DNA from: Symbiodinium natans
Lineage: Eukaryota > Sar > Dinophyceae > Suessiales > Symbiodiniaceae
Reading direction: 5' to 3'
NCBI GenBank assembly: GCA_905221605.1
Contig: CAJNDS010002118.1
Location: forward strand, 397,501 to 461,500
Length of the DNA stretch: 64,000 nt
Shown here: piece after piece, positions 1 to 9,847 of the stretch
Layout: every line of letters begins with the position of its first letter
Numbering within the stretch: position 1 is the stretch's first letter
Translations under genes and position numbers: made by a program
The notes under the pieces: model-generated
The model's database searches: none
Told to the model about the DNA's origin: nothing
Seen by the model: only the letters and a program-made list of their open reading frames with translations

Positions 1-13
1 ATAATAATTAGTA

Positions 14-127
14 TTATAAACAATGCTCCCTACAAATCCCGTTAAACCCGCTGAACACCAGTGGCACCTCCTTCCTCCCCATGGTTCTGCAGCCGGCGTT
101 GGCATCCAGCTGGAGCCCTGCGGCTTC
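14..127 (-). CDS. possible 3' terminal exon, unknown protein
   Basis: Seen: an open minus frame that follows an AG after telomere-like sequence and ends in TAA at 14-16. It reads roughly 37 residues, including LQLDANAGCRTMGRKE and ending ICREHCL. It lies downstream of the gene modelled at 288-2869, but that model already has a stop at 288, so this would be an alternative end or a separate gene. An open frame of this length is not rare by chance. I do not recognise the product. Confidence 0.22.
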   Translation of the reverse strand, partial: EAAGLQLDANAGCRTMGRKEVPLVFSGFNGICREHCL

Positions 128-129
128 AG

Positions 130-287
130 ACCCCAAGCCCTAAACCCTAAACCCTTAAACCCGAAACCCTAAACCCTTAAACCCTAAACCCTAAACCCGA
201 AACCCCAAACCCGAAACCCCAAACCCCAAACCCTAGACCCTAAACCCTAAACCCCTCATAACCAAAACCCCTGAACCCCCAAAAACC
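130..287 (-). repeat. degenerate CCCTAAA array
   Basis: Telomere-type 7-mers (CCCTAAA with CCCGAAA and CCCCAAA variants) on the plus strand. It follows the last modelled exon of the minus-strand gene at 288-2869. Confidence 0.85.
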
Positions 288-2869
288 CTAAGCAGCAGGG
301 CTCGGTAGTAGCTTCAGGAGCTCTAGGAGCCTTAGGGCTCTGGGGGTTTGTCCTGACAAGCTTCGGGTGGGGAGGCTTTAGGATTGCAGCCTTGGTGCAG
401 GGTTTGGGGTTTGGGGTTTGGGGTTTGGGGTTTAGGGTTTGGGGTTTAGGGTTTAGGGTTTAGGGTTTAGGGTTTAGGGTTTAGGGTTTAGGGTTTAGGG
501 TTTAGGGTTTAGGGTTTAGGGTTTAGGGTTTAGGCCTGTCACGGGATTGTAGTCAAAGAAGATCTCCAATACCTGGTTGTTGTAGGGCTTGCCTGGGCGA
601 AGGATCACAGGAAGCTTCGCCCAAGAACAAATTTCTGAACAAACCCTAATCCCTAATCCCTAAATCCCAAACCCTAAGCCCTAAACCCTAAACCCTATGT
701 CAACCCTCAACCCCTGTCAGGGTGAAGGGGTTGCAGTATGTTTCTGTAGGGACTTGGAAGCTCATTGGGGGACTTAGAAGTACGGTTATAAGTCGGGTAA
801 CTATAGTTACAAACGAAAAACAAGGCACGCATAACCCTACTCATAACTCGCTTAAGAGGCCCCCCCCCCCCCCCCCCCAAAAAAAAAAAAAAAAAAGAGA
901 CTATCATCCCTATAGTGTCCTTATTTTTGAGCGGCTCTGAAGCAAATAGTGGATAAGGACCCGTGAACCTCCAAGCAAGCTTCTAGGGCCTTCAGCTGAA
1001 GGGTTGGTTGAGGGTTCGAGGCCTGAATTTTAGGATTTGTCCTCCAAAGGCAACACTGCGCGAGGGAAAAGGACCCTAAGCCCTGAACCATAAAGCCTAC
1101 ACCCTAAACTTAAAACAACTCTAAACCCTAAACCCTAAACCCTAAACCCTAAATCGTAAACCCTAAAAACCCCGGAACCCTAAAGCTGTGCCCCCTGGCC
1201 CTCAGCAGACATGTGAACTTGACAGCGCAGCCTTGCCACAGATTCCAGTTTGACTAGACACAGGCCAGGCCACCCAACCCCCGAAACCCAAAACCCAAAA
1301 CCCAAAACCCAAAACCCTAAACCCTAAACCCTATGAGCTTTCTTTACCAAAAGAGCCAGGCTGCCGGCTGTGATCAAGAACTTCGAACCGACTTGAAGCC
1401 TTCAGCCGTAGGCTGCAAAACCGCTCAGCACCCGCCCTTAAAGCCTTAAACCCCTGAAGCCTTAAACCCCAGAATCCTCAACCCTTAAGGGTTTAGGGTT
1501 TAGGGTTTAGGGTTTAGGGTTTAGGGTTTAGGGTTTAGGGTTTAGGGTTTAGGGTTTAGGGTTTAGGGTTTAGGGTTTAGGGTTTAGGGTTTAGGGTTTA
1601 GGGTTTAGGGTTTAGGGTTTAGGGTTGAACCTTAGCCTTCTGTGAAAGCCAAGGGGCCCGGATTGCCTGAGCTGGGGCGGAGCGGGTGACAGGGGTGGGG
1701 GTGGGGTGGGGGAGGGGGGGGGGGGGGGGGGGGTGGGCTGGAAAGGTCTTCGGGAAGTTCGAGCATGTTGCCGTCGAGGTGTAATTAGGCTTGAGGGTTG
1801 AGTTGCGGGCCCAAAAATGTTTTGGGCGGGTTTTGTTCAAGGTGTTTCCTTTGCCTTGGGGTGCTTTGAGTGATTGACCAGAGACATCGAATGGAGTTTT
1901 GCGCGATTGCTTTGGGCGGGAATGGGTGGAGTCCACAACAGGCGGTGAAAGCATCGGGCGGTGTTGGGCGACTCTATGGCAACTCTCTGTTGACTTCGGA
2001 TATCGAAAGCCGGTAGCGCTTGTGTCCAGAAGGCACGAACTACGTTCAAAGGATTTGGAATGGCCCCTATACAACTTCAATTTGCAAGTTCTTGAGGGTT
2101 AGGTCTCGGACTCAGGCACCGGCTCTCATACAGTCTGGTCCGAAGTCCCCGTGGTACTTGACTCATTCTATCAGTATCACACCCCAGAGATCACGCAAAA
2201 GGGAGGCCGCCATTCTAGTTTTTGCCAAAAGCGTCACATCATTCATGAGATACTTCGCTGTTGCCTGCGAAGCTGAGATCAGACGGCATAACAGCTATGG
2301 AATGCGAAACCCACTCGAAACCCTAAACCCTAAACCCTAAACCCTAAACCCTAAACCCTAAACCGTCTGCCTGGGAGGTATGGTGTATCATCCACAAGGT
2401 CCCTGAAGTTACAGACCTCGGTGAACTCCCGGTGCGCCTTAACTCACTGGGTGCGGTTTAGGGTTTAGGGTTTAGGGTTTAGGGTTTAAGGTTTAGGGTT
2501 TAGGGTTTAGGGTTTAGGGTTTAGGGCTTAGGGCTTAGGGCTTAGGGCTTAGGGCTTAGGGTTTAGGGTTTAGGGTTAAGGGCTTAGGCTTCAGGGTTTA
2601 GGGTTTAGGGCCTAAAGCATCCTTATGTTGGATCGCCCACCATGCCACGCTCCACGAGTTGTCTGATAACAGATGCACGAAACCAGAAGCGACAGCCGCG
2701 ACACCCGAAACCCCCAAGACCCTTAAACCCTCAAACCCTTAAACCCTTAAACCCTTCAACCCTTAAACCCTTAAACCCCTAAACCCTTAAACCCTACACC
2801 CTAAACCCCAAAACCTCCTATCATCGGTAGCCCAGGAGCCTCGGGGAGTCAAAGGCATCTCCCCGACAC
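288..2869 (-). CDS. seven-exon gene model, unknown protein
   Basis: Exons in transcription order: 2869-2815, 2662-2641, 2437-2364, 1399-1330, 1253-1179, 614-536 and 352-288. All junction phases agree (2/1, 0/0, 2/1, 0/0, 0/0, 1/2), and the frame ends in TAG at 288-290. The first exon follows a pyrimidine-rich stretch ending in GACCAG. Several donors are the first bases of telomere arrays: ACG/GTTTAGGG after exon 3 and AGG/GTTTAGGG after exon 4. Exon 6 uses a GC donor, CAG/GCCTAAAC. The product is about 145 residues and incomplete at its N terminus. Legible pieces are EMPLTPRGSWATDDRR, HREFTEVCNFRDLVDD, KFLITAGSLALLVKK (hydrophobic) and RPGKPYNNQVLEIFFDY. Introns carry arrays at 403-533, 1488-1625 and 2455-2610. 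Acceptors were chosen among alternatives, and further exons may lie in 1630-2310. Function unknown. Confidence 0.48.
403..533 (+). repeat. TTTAGGG array
   Basis: About 19 units. It starts with TTTGGGG variants and then becomes near-perfect. It lies inside the predicted intron between the 614-536 and 352-288 exons, and its end provides the GC donor of the former. Confidence 0.93.
640..1180. other. intronic sequence with short arrays and half an inverted-repeat element
   Basis: Short CCCTAAA runs occur at 643-703 and 1074-1190. Between them is a poly-C/poly-A tract (862-895) followed by CTCTGAAGCAAATAGT at about 935, which matches the 3' terminal repeat of the elements at 3353-3459 and 22392-22523. 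A copy of the GGTTCATGG-type element is faintly visible at 741-815. No exon could be supported. Confidence 0.5.
1488..1625 (+). repeat. TTTAGGG array with head-to-head junction
   Basis: About 19 perfect units. The upstream CCCTTAAA-type sequence abuts it directly through the palindrome CCCTTAAGGG (1484-1493), so the strands invert without a spacer. Confidence 0.93.
1626..2317. other. unique sequence, no assigned gene
   Basis: Almost 700 bp without telomere units, except a G-run at 1711-1733. Overlapping open frames of 67-153 codons exist on both strands, but none has both a convincing start and splice signals. It falls inside the long predicted intron 1400-2363 and may hold an undetected exon. 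Confidence 0.4.
2455..2610 (+). repeat. TTTAGGG array with GGGCTTA subdomain
   Basis: Perfect TTTAGGG units flank a block of five GGGCTTA variants (2521-2560), showing local spread of a variant unit. Confidence 0.9.
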
Positions 2870-2969
2870 CTGGTCAGGAGTCGGGGAGTAGACTGCAGAA
2901 GTTCGGGCTTAGGTTCGTAGGGCTTTGGGTTTGGGATGGCCCCAAACCCTCAGGCCAGGCAGGGGTTAG

Positions 2970-3322
2970 GGTTGAAGGTTTAGGGTTTAGGGTTTGGGGT
3001 TTAGGGTTTAGGGTTTAGGGTTTAGGGTTTAGGGTTTAGGGTTTAGGGTTTAGGGTTTAGGGTTTAGGGTTTAGGGTTTAGGGTTTAGGGTTTAGGGTTT
3101 AGGGTTTAGGGTCTAGGGAGTCGGCCCCCGGAGTGGATCCCTACAACTTCTCATATTCCCGCTCCTCCAAAGCTTGAAGCCCTAAGCCCGATGCCCCAAC
3201 ATATGAACCCTAGGGTTTAGGGTTTAGGGTTTAGGGTTTAGGGTTTAGGGTTTAGGGTTTAGGGTTTAGGGTTTAGGGTTTAGGGTTTAGGGTTTAGGGT
3301 TTAGGGTTTAGGGTTTAGGGTT
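2970..3322 (+). repeat. two TTTAGGG arrays split by about 95 bp
   Basis: Arrays at 2970-3113 and 3208-3322. The spacer reads LEEREYEKL on the minus strand, just before a GTAGGG donor-like site, so it may hold an upstream exon of the 288-2869 gene. Confidence 0.88.
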
Positions 3323-3352
3323 CTAGACCCTAACCCATAAACCAGGGTTAAC

Positions 3353-3459
3353 TATTTGCTTAAGAACCCCCAAAAGAGCTTAGAAAAAAGAGTCCCTATG
3401 GTACCCTTATAAGGAAGAACATTTTCCATTGTTTGGGGGGGTTCTTAAGCAACGAGTAG
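3353..3459. mobile_element. introner-like element, family C
   Basis: Terminal inverted repeats: TATTTGCTTAAGAACCCCC at the left and its near complement GGGGGTTCTTAAGC at the right. Internal ATCCCTATAG/CCTTATAAGGAAGAA-type blocks are shared with copies at 22392-22523 and 45600-45686. About 107 bp, with no coding capacity. Confidence 0.75.
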
Positions 3460-3499
3460 GGGCTTACTCTAGGCGCCGGATGCGGCCTTGGGGGCGGAT

Positions 3500-4560
3500 T
3501 GAATGTTGCGGTTTAGGGTTTAAATTCAGGGTTCAGGGTTCAGGGTTCAGGGTTGAGGGTTTAGGGTTTAGGGTTTAGGGTTTAAAATTTAGGGTTCAGA
3601 GTTTATGGCTTAGCTCCGCCCCAGCTGAGACGTGTCTAGGGGTTTATTCTAGGGGTTTAGGGTTTTAAGGGTTTAGGAGTTTAGGGTTTTTAAGGCGTTT
3701 AGGGGTTTAGGGTTTTTACGGTGTTTGGGGGTGTAGGGCTTCCCGGTTTCAGGGTTTCAGGGCTTAGTGGTACTGCAGGTGACACCCCAGCTGTCCCAGC
3801 CCCTTGAACTCCCAAGAACACCGAACAAAACAGCGAGGGCCAGCTACACTGAGAACATGAAGCGGGGGGAGGGGGGGGTGGGGGGGGTCTCCTGCTTTTC
3901 CCCACTCCAACATTTCTCTAATGTAACTGCAGCATTCATAACCTAAGAAGCCCTAGACTCCTAAAACCTCCGCCAAGTCACAGAGCTTTTGACGATCGCT
4001 GCGAACTTCCTTTCGCCAGGGCAGAACCGTGGCGCTCTCCTGGCAAGTAGAGAGAGCTTCATGGGCCAATGTCCCTAATCTGTTTAAGGGTTTCTGCTGG
4101 CTTTGAAGAACCAGAACCTGGTCCCTAAACCGTTTAAGGGGGCCTCAATCAGTACCAATACTATGACAGTAGAACCCCTATAGTGCTAGTATCATGATGA
4201 GCATACTACTACGTACACACCTAGACCCAAACTGCACCTTGAAACCTAAGCTATGTTGCAACTGTTGCGCGAAACCATTTGCATCAGGTTCACACGTCCC
4301 CAACACTAAACCTACACACTAAACCCAAAACACAACACCCTTCCTGCACACGATTCATGATCAAAGTGACTTAATCCCTGACGAGCTCATTTGAGTTTGT
4401 ACAAAAGAAATCGGTTGACCACCGAGCAATTTGTTCGAAAATCTGCGCACGGTCTTTGCAAAGGGTCTTGCGCTCTGTGTTTAGGAGCCTAAGCCGTGAG
4501 GGATCACTAGTTGCCCGGGCTTTAAGACTAAATTAGGAGCCCTAGAACCTAAACCCTAAA
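3500..4560. other. degenerate telomere-like sequence and unassigned unique sequence
   Basis: TTTAGGG/TTCAGGG variants fill 3510-3740, and a G/C-rich run lies at 3860-3890. The rest (3900-4545) is unique and moderately AT-rich with no supported gene. A 68-codon minus frame at 3699-3905 is low-complexity proline coding and was not accepted. Confidence 0.4.
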
Positions 4561-4572
4561 CCCGCCCACGAG

Positions 4573-5108
4573 TCCACGAGAGGAAAGCAATGAAGAAGAG
4601 ACATGAGCCCACGACAATTTTGCAGGAAGGCGCCACCCATGCAATGCCTCCATGCAGTGCCTCCCGAGAACTGTGTTTTCTGGTTTAGGGCCATTTAGGG
4701 TTTAGGGTTTAGGGTTCAGGGTTTGGGGTTTTGGGTTAACCTATTTAGGCCCCTAAAGCCCTAGATCCAACGATCCGGGGCAAGCCACACTGCGCCGGCC
4801 AATGGAGTATCGCAGGAACAGCGAGTGCGTGCCGACGCCCAGAGTATAGCCTGGAAGGTTCAGGGCTTTGGGGTTTGAGTTGCCCTAAGCCCTAATTTAA
4901 CCCTAAACCCGAAACTTTTAACCCTCAACGTTTAGGTTGAGAGAGGCTCTCGTGTGTTCAAGGGCGTCGGCAGTAGCTCTTCAAGGTACCGAGGTCGAGA
5001 GTTGACCGTCAGGGTTTGGGTTTTAGGGTTAGGGTTTTATGGTTTAGGGTTTAAAGTCTCGAGTTCGGGAAAGTTTCCGCGTGCAGCATCTGTACTACAC
5101 TTTCACTG
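4573..5108 (+). CDS. four-exon gene model, unknown protein
   Basis: Exons 4573-4682, 4765-4857, 4977-5013 and 5057-5108, with junction phases 0/0, 0/0 and 1/2. Donors are CTG/GTTTAGGG, AAG/GTTCAGGG, CAGG/GTTTGGG and ACTG/GTTTAGGG, so telomere-like repeats begin at each splice site. Exon 2 is the clearest: it lies between CCCTAG and the donor and reads ASHTAPANGVSQEQRVRAD. Exon 1 contains an ATG at 4590 (MKKRHEPTTILQEGA). The opposite strand of exon 1 is also open, so strand is certain only from exon 2 on. The downstream end is not resolved. No family recognised. Confidence 0.42.
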
Positions 5109-5193
5109 GTTTAGGGTCTAGGGGTTTAAGGTTTGGGGCTTGAGGTCTGCCTCCCATGTAGGGACGTTTGTTAAGCCTTAAACCCTCCACTTT

Positions 5194-5263
5194 GGGATGT
5201 TCGCCCCTTAGACTAGCAGTCATAATATAAAATGATAGCTGGTAGTAGAAGGGGGAACATCTC
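5194..5263. mobile_element. introner-like element, family B
   Basis: GGGATGTTCGCCCC at the left and GGGGGAACATCTC at the right form inverted repeats, followed inward by TAGCAGT/ATAGCTGGTAGTA. The flanks share the direct repeat AACCCTCCACT (about 11 bp), a plausible target duplication. On the minus strand it sits directly after the donor of the 5368-5267 exon. Confidence 0.78.
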
Positions 5264-5266
5264 AAC

Positions 5267-5368
5267 CCTCCACTGCTGGCCAGAGAGACTGTCTTTGGGA
5301 TCCGTTTTCTCGAGCTCCGGGAGCAGCTGCTTCTCCAGGAACTCCTGAAGGTCTGAGGGTAGTTTCAT
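5267..5368 (-). CDS. first coding exon with ATG, unknown protein
   Basis: ATG at 5366-5368 opens 34 codons that run straight to TGGAGG/GTTGAGATG, where the family B element begins. The peptide starts MKLPSDLQEFLEKQ and continues LPELEKTDPKDSLSG, a charged, helix-forming composition typical of real protein. The ATG and first codons also lie in one arm of an inverted repeat (about 5344-5370 against 5486-5515), so a transposon end may have supplied the start. The continuation downstream of the element was not found. Confidence 0.45.
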
Positions 5369-5515
5369 GGCCGCTTAATATGGTCCCGAACCTCCTTTAC
5401 AGGGCTCTGATTTAGGGGCCCTTAATTTGTATAGGGTTTATAAGGGGCAGAACAAGGGGTCCCCTTCAAGGACCCATACTAAGGGACCATGAGACTACCC
5501 CCAGATCCTGAAGGA
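5344..5515. mobile_element. introner-like element, family H
   Basis: GGGTAGTTTCATGG at the left and the complement of CCATGAGACTACCCCC at the right, with inner arms TATGGTCCC and GGACCATACTA-type sequence. The same ends occur at 39000-39127, and a related internal part occurs at 60537-60640. The left arm overlaps the 5267-5368 exon. Confidence 0.6.
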
Positions 5516-5618
5516 CGTGGGAAGTAGACGTGTTTACTTATTGCTGTTCTTTTCTGCGCATGTCTAGTGTGTGTGTGTGTGTGTGTTATCTTGATGATAT
5601 CAATCATGATAATGGAAA

Positions 5619-5937
5619 TAATCATAACAATAATAATCATAATAATCATAATAATCAAAATAATCATGATAATCATAATAATCACAAGAAACACAATAAT
5701 CATAATAATCATAATAATCATAATAATCATAATAATCATAATAATCATAATAATCATAATAATCATAATAATCATAATAATCATAATAATCATAATAATC
5801 ATAAGAATCATAAGAATCATAAGAATCATAATAATCATAATAATCATAATAATCATAATAATCATAATAATCATAATAATCATAATAATCATAATAATCA
5901 TAATAATCATAATAATCATAATAATAATAATAATATT
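5619..5937 (+). repeat. AT-rich 9 bp satellite (CATAATAAT)n
   Basis: About 33 copies of CATAATAAT with scattered variants such as CATAAGAAT, preceded by (GT)n at 5566-5586 and followed by TA-rich sequence. All six frames stay open (poly-Ile, Asn-Asn-His and others), giving spurious proteins of up to 178 residues. Confidence 0.95.
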
Positions 5938-6059
5938 CAGTATTATACATATATATATATACATATGTCTTTGTGTGTGTGAAAACATTCTCATACAGCA
6001 TAATGCCTCTAAATGCCTTCTTTACACATTGATTCAAAAACCCTCTCAACCCATTGAGA

Positions 6060-6970
6060 CTTTGGGGATCAGAACGTTTTGGGGTTTAGGGTTTAGAGTT
6101 TAGGGTTTGGGGGTTTAGGGTTTAGGGTTTAAGGTTTAGGGTTTAGGGTTTAGGGTTTAGGGTATACTATCCCAAAAAGTGGAAAGTGTACTCATTCAGC
6201 TACTAAGCTTTTGACTTGAGCGTGCCCAGCCTGTTGCTGAAAACCCTGAAGCCCTGCAACCCAAAACTCAAAGCCAGAACCCCGTAGTGCTTCAGAAAGT
6301 TCTTCGGTTTAGGGTTTGGGGATTTAGGGTTTGGAGTTTTTGGGGTTGCTTAGGTGTTCAAGGTCTTCTTCGGCCTCGAAGGCTTCCCAATTGGAGGGCA
6401 GAGCGTGGTCGGCTGTGTCATTTCGATAGCCTGAGCTGACGAGGGGACCTCCCTGAACCCTAATTAAACCCTAAAGTACAGCCCGAAACACCCTAAGCTC
6501 CTAAGCAAACGATCCTTTAGAGGCCCACAACGGCCAAAGCACGAAAACGCTGAACTCTGCATATTCGTCAATCGGGGTCTTGTTGAGACGTATTGCATTT
6601 TTAAACTCCAGAGACTTCGGCAAGTAAGGTCGTCCTTCACTTCTCCCAAAGTCTGACAGAACCCACCGCCTTGACAGGCCCGTAAAGTCCCGTAGCAAGA
6701 GCCCGAACTTCGAATCTCTACACCCTAAACCCTAAACCCTAAACCCTAAGCCCCAAACCCCAAAAGCCCTAAACCCTAAACCCCTAAACCCTAAACCCTA
6801 AACCCTAAACCCTGAACCCTAAACCCTAAACCCTAAACCCTAAACCCTAAACCCTAAACCCTAAACCCTAAACCATACGATGAATCGGGGAGACAAGTCT
6901 GCTACCTAACCGATCAGGTGTGTGATTCGGGTTTAGAGTTGGGTTTACGGCTTAGGGCTTTGGAACGGGG
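6060..6970. other. arrays and unassigned unique sequence
   Basis: TTTAGGG units at 6083-6165 and a CCCTAAA array at 6719-6873. The unique stretches 6170-6300 and 6480-6718 have short open frames but no splice-supported exon. Confidence 0.5.
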
Positions 6971-7076
6971 GTTTGCGAAAATAAGGGACTCCTAAGATAG
7001 ACCCCCAACTAGTAGGATTCCCTTATACTAAGGATCCCAACAAGGTATCCCTGATTTCGGAAACCCCCAAACGGTA
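6970..7076. mobile_element. introner-like element, family E
   Basis: Ends GTTTGCGAAAATAAGGGA and ATTTCGGAAACCCCC are inverted. The interior AGACCCCCAACTAGTAGGAT is nearly identical to the copy at 39165-39270. No coding capacity. Confidence 0.75.
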
Positions 7077-7200
7077 ACCTGGTTGTTGGATTGACTCCTC
7101 GAGGCAGGCAGGGGGCGATAGTCCACTTGGATGTCGGGGTAGTAGGCCTTCAGCATAGACTCCTGCACCTGCAAGTGCTTTCCAGGGGCCGTTGAAAACT

Positions 7201-7506
7201 AGGGTTTAGGGTTTAGGGTTTAGGTTTTAGGGTTTGGGGGTTTGGGGGTTTGGGGGTTTGGGGTTTGGGGTTTGGGGTTTGGGGTTTGGGGTTTGGGGTT
7301 TGGGGTTTGGGGTTTGGGGTTTGGGGTTTGGGGTTTGGGGTTTGGGGTTTGGGGTTTGGGGTTTGGGGTTTGGGGTTTGGGGTGTGGGGTTTGGGGTTTG
7401 GGGTTGGGGGTTTGGGGTTTGGGGTTTGGGGTTTGGGGTTTGGGGTTTGGGGTTTGGGGTTTGGGGTTTGGGGTTTGGGGTTTGGGGTTTGGGGTTTGGG
7501 GTTTGG
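7201..7506 (+). repeat. TTTGGGG variant telomere-like array
   Basis: A few TTTAGGG units lead into about 37 TTTGGGG units, the most homogeneous variant block here. The frames it encodes (WGLGFGV or PKPQTPN repeats) are artefacts. It occupies the intron downstream of the 7544-7512 exon. Confidence 0.95.
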
Positions 7507-7511
7507 ATTTC

Positions 7512-7954
7512 CGCAGCCCTATGCGACGCACAGGATGTTCCCAGCTCGTCACGACGTCGTTCTTGTTTTGCACAGACCCCACAACCCTCTGGAAGAAGGG
7601 TGGTGGCCCTTGCTTTCAACTCGTTCTCGTTTGGGCCAAGCCCCGTCCCTGAAATTTTTTGGGGCTTACCAGAAAAGGTGAAACGCTTCAGTTGGAGGTT
7701 TGGGTTGATGGCTTAGCCTACCCCCAAACCCTAAACCCTAAACCCTAAACCCTAAACCCTAAACCCTAAACCCTAAACCCTAAACCCTAAACCCTAAACC
7801 CTAAACCCTAAACCCTGAACCCTAAACCCTAAACCCTAAACCCTAAACCCTAAACCCTAAACCCTAAACCCCCCCGTCGGTTCAAAGTCTTGTGCGCCCC
7901 AGACCCTAAAGGCCTTCCTCTCGTTGGGGGTGTTGTCGGCATTTTCGATCAGCC
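7512..7954 (-). CDS. four-exon gene model, unknown protein
   Basis: Exons 7954-7870, 7711-7670, 7648-7586 and 7544-7512, with junction phases 2/1, 2/1 and 2/1. Exon 1 follows a long pyrimidine tract ending CTGCTCCAG and reads IENADNTPNERKAFRVWG, then ends at GGG/GTTTAGGG where a telomere array begins. Exon 2 (QPKPPTEAFHLF) ends at a good GTAAGC donor. Exon 3 follows AATTTCAG and reads DGAWPKRERVESKGHHPSS. Exon 4 reads WEHPVRRIGLR and may use a GA donor. The consistent phases and normal composition make this one of the better models. Exons upstream of 7954 and downstream of 7512 are missing. Function not recognised. Confidence 0.55.
7727..7871 (-). repeat. CCCTAAA array at a 5' splice site
   Basis: About 20 near-perfect units. 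On the minus strand it is TTTAGGG and starts at the donor of the 7954-7870 exon. Confidence 0.93.
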
Positions 7955-8154
7955 CTGGAGCAGAGTGATTGGCAGAAAGAAGGCCAGGAAACAGCCATCT
8001 ACAACCCCAAGCCCTCGTCTTGCGGCGCGGGACGCTCGATGGGTGGAAGGGGCAGCTATTCAGACTCCGCCAGGCCTGACGACCCTGAGACGCACACTTT
8101 GCACGCAACTGCCTGGACAATTCCCTGCCTCCCTCTCCCTCTGCAGAGGGAGGC

Positions 8155-8300
8155 TGAACCTCTCTCTCTCTCTCTCTCACTCACTCACTCACTCACTCAC
8201 TCTCTCTCTCTCACTCTCTCTCTCTCTCGCTCTGTCTCCTTCTCCTTCTCTTGCTCCTTCTCGTTCTCTTTCTCGTGCTCGGTCTCGGTCTCTTTCTCCC
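8155..8300 (+). repeat. CT-rich simple repeat
   Basis: (CT)n and (CTCA)n tracts grading into CTTCTC-rich sequence. Serine/leucine-rich open frames here are compositional. Confidence 0.88.
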
Positions 8301-8580
8301 TCCCCACCCTTGAAGCTCCCCTAAACAAACCCAAACATGAGGTCCAGGCGAATGGGGCCTTCACAGTTAGGGTTCACTCAACTAACTTGGGCTGGAGCGT
8401 GTTGAGCAGGATGTGAATACCTCCAAACAACCCATCATGTTAAGGGTTTAGGGTTTAGGGCTGGAGGGCCGAAAGTTGAACCTTGAGCTGTAAGCCTGGT
8501 GCAACCTGAACGCCCTTGCGCCTTCTGCTCAGAACGCCGAGTCATGCTTCATCTCCCCATGTACCCTAAACCAACTCAAA

Positions 8581-8583
8581 GCC

Positions 8584-8622
<39 letters not shown>

Positions 8623-8626
8623 ACAA

Positions 8627-8699
<73 letters not shown>

Positions 8700-8702
8700 A
8701 CC
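8581..8702 (+). repeat. CCCTCAA array
   Basis: About 17 copies of the one-base telomere variant CCCTCAA, nearly pure. Confidence 0.92.
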
Positions 8703-8826
8703 CCAAACCCTAAACCCAAAACCCTTAACCCTAAACTAAGGGAAGCCCCAAACCGGGGCCTACCATGGTTCCGAGGGTAACTGCCGTGGCAGCCATGCCA
8801 CGGTGCTCCTCACCTTGGGAACTCGG

Positions 8827-8975
8827 GTTGGGATTTGGGGTTTAGGGTTTGGGGTTTAGGGTTTGGGGTTTAGGGTTTGGGGTTTAGGGTTTGGGGTTTA
8901 GGGTTTGGGGTTTAGGGTTTGGGGTTTAGGGTTTGGGGTTCAGGGTTCAGGGTTGAGGGTTTAGGGTTTAGGGTG
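8827..8975 (+). repeat. alternating TTTGGGG/TTTAGGG 14-mer array
   Basis: Strict alternation of the two 7-mers for about eight 14 bp units, so amplification acted on a dimer. Confidence 0.9.
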
Positions 8976-8979
8976 TGGG

Positions 8980-9600
8980 TCAAGCTCGTGCTGGGCTTGG
9001 GTTAGGCCTAGCAACTACATCATCATCATCGAAAAGGTGTCAACTCGGTATCACTGGGCTTCCTAGGCATACATGCGCAGTAGGAATTCGATAATGTCAG
9101 GGTCTAGACAAGAACACGTCCTTTTAGGTCTAGTAAGGCTTGTAAGGGAATCTACCCTTGAACCCTGAACCCCGTCCCCCCCCGGCCCAAAAAAACAAGA
9201 AAAGGGCTCCCTAACCCGGTTCATGTCGGAGTTTACCTGAACGCCTGATTGTAGTTGTCTGGTTTTCGGGCTTTTTCTTTTTGGGGAGGGGAGGAGGAGG
9301 GCGCCTAGATGTATGCATAGTGTGCTGTGAAAATGAGGGTTTAGGACTGAGGGGTTAGGGCCGGGCTTAGGGTGTGCTTTGGAACCGTACAGGCCATGTA
9401 CCTCAAATAGGGAACCGCTACTGTATGAAAGGCAGATCCAAGCATGTTGGCTCAAGGATGTCTGAGACCTTCACTAACCCTAAACCCCAAACCCGAAACC
9501 CTAAACCTAAACCCTAAACCCTAAACCCTAAACCCTAAACCCTAAACCCTAAACCCTAAACCCTAAACCCTAAACCCTAAACCCTAAACAAAGGCCTAAA
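8980..9600. other. unique sequence and CCCTAAA array
   Basis: 8985-9475 is unique. A 130-codon minus frame at 9063-9455 begins with TTG and lacks recognisable splice signals, so it was not called. A CCCTAAA array fills 9477-9588. Confidence 0.45.
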
Positions 9601-9702
9601 CCATCCTTGAAGATGCCTTATTTGGACCTACTTCTAAACAGGGGGTTAAAACAGGGGGCCAGTTTGTCAGCCCGAAGCCCTAAACCCTAATGGGCTCAGG
9701 TT

Positions 9703-9846
9703 GGAATGTTCCCCTTATACTAGCAGTCCTTAAGAGAAAATAAGTGGTACCCCCTAAACCCTAAACCCTAAACCCTAAACCCTAAACCCAAAACCCAAAA
9801 CCCTAAACCCTAAACCCTAAAGACTGCCAGTATAAGGGGGGACGTC
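9703..9846. mobile_element. introner-like element, family B, with a telomere array inside
   Basis: Left end GGAATGTTCCCCTTATACTA and right end TAGT-like CAGTATAAGGGGGGACGTCC are inverted and match the family B copies. Unlike the others, the centre (9752-9820) is a CCCTAAA/CCCAAAA array. It lies next to the 9958-9848 exon. Confidence 0.72.
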
Positions 9847-9847
9847 C

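Noticed and set aside
2364-2437. NFRDL motif resembling the N-terminal part of atypical tyrosine phosphatases
   Set aside because: Five residues only; no CX5R catalytic motif in the rest of the model.
5479-6103. Four long open frames of Met-Ile, Asn-His or poly-Ile repeats
   Set aside because: Translation of the 9 bp satellite in several frames and both strands.
7220-7716. WGLGFGV and PKPQTPN repeat proteins
   Set aside because: They are the TTTGGGG array read as protein; the 3' parts overlap the exons modelled on minus.
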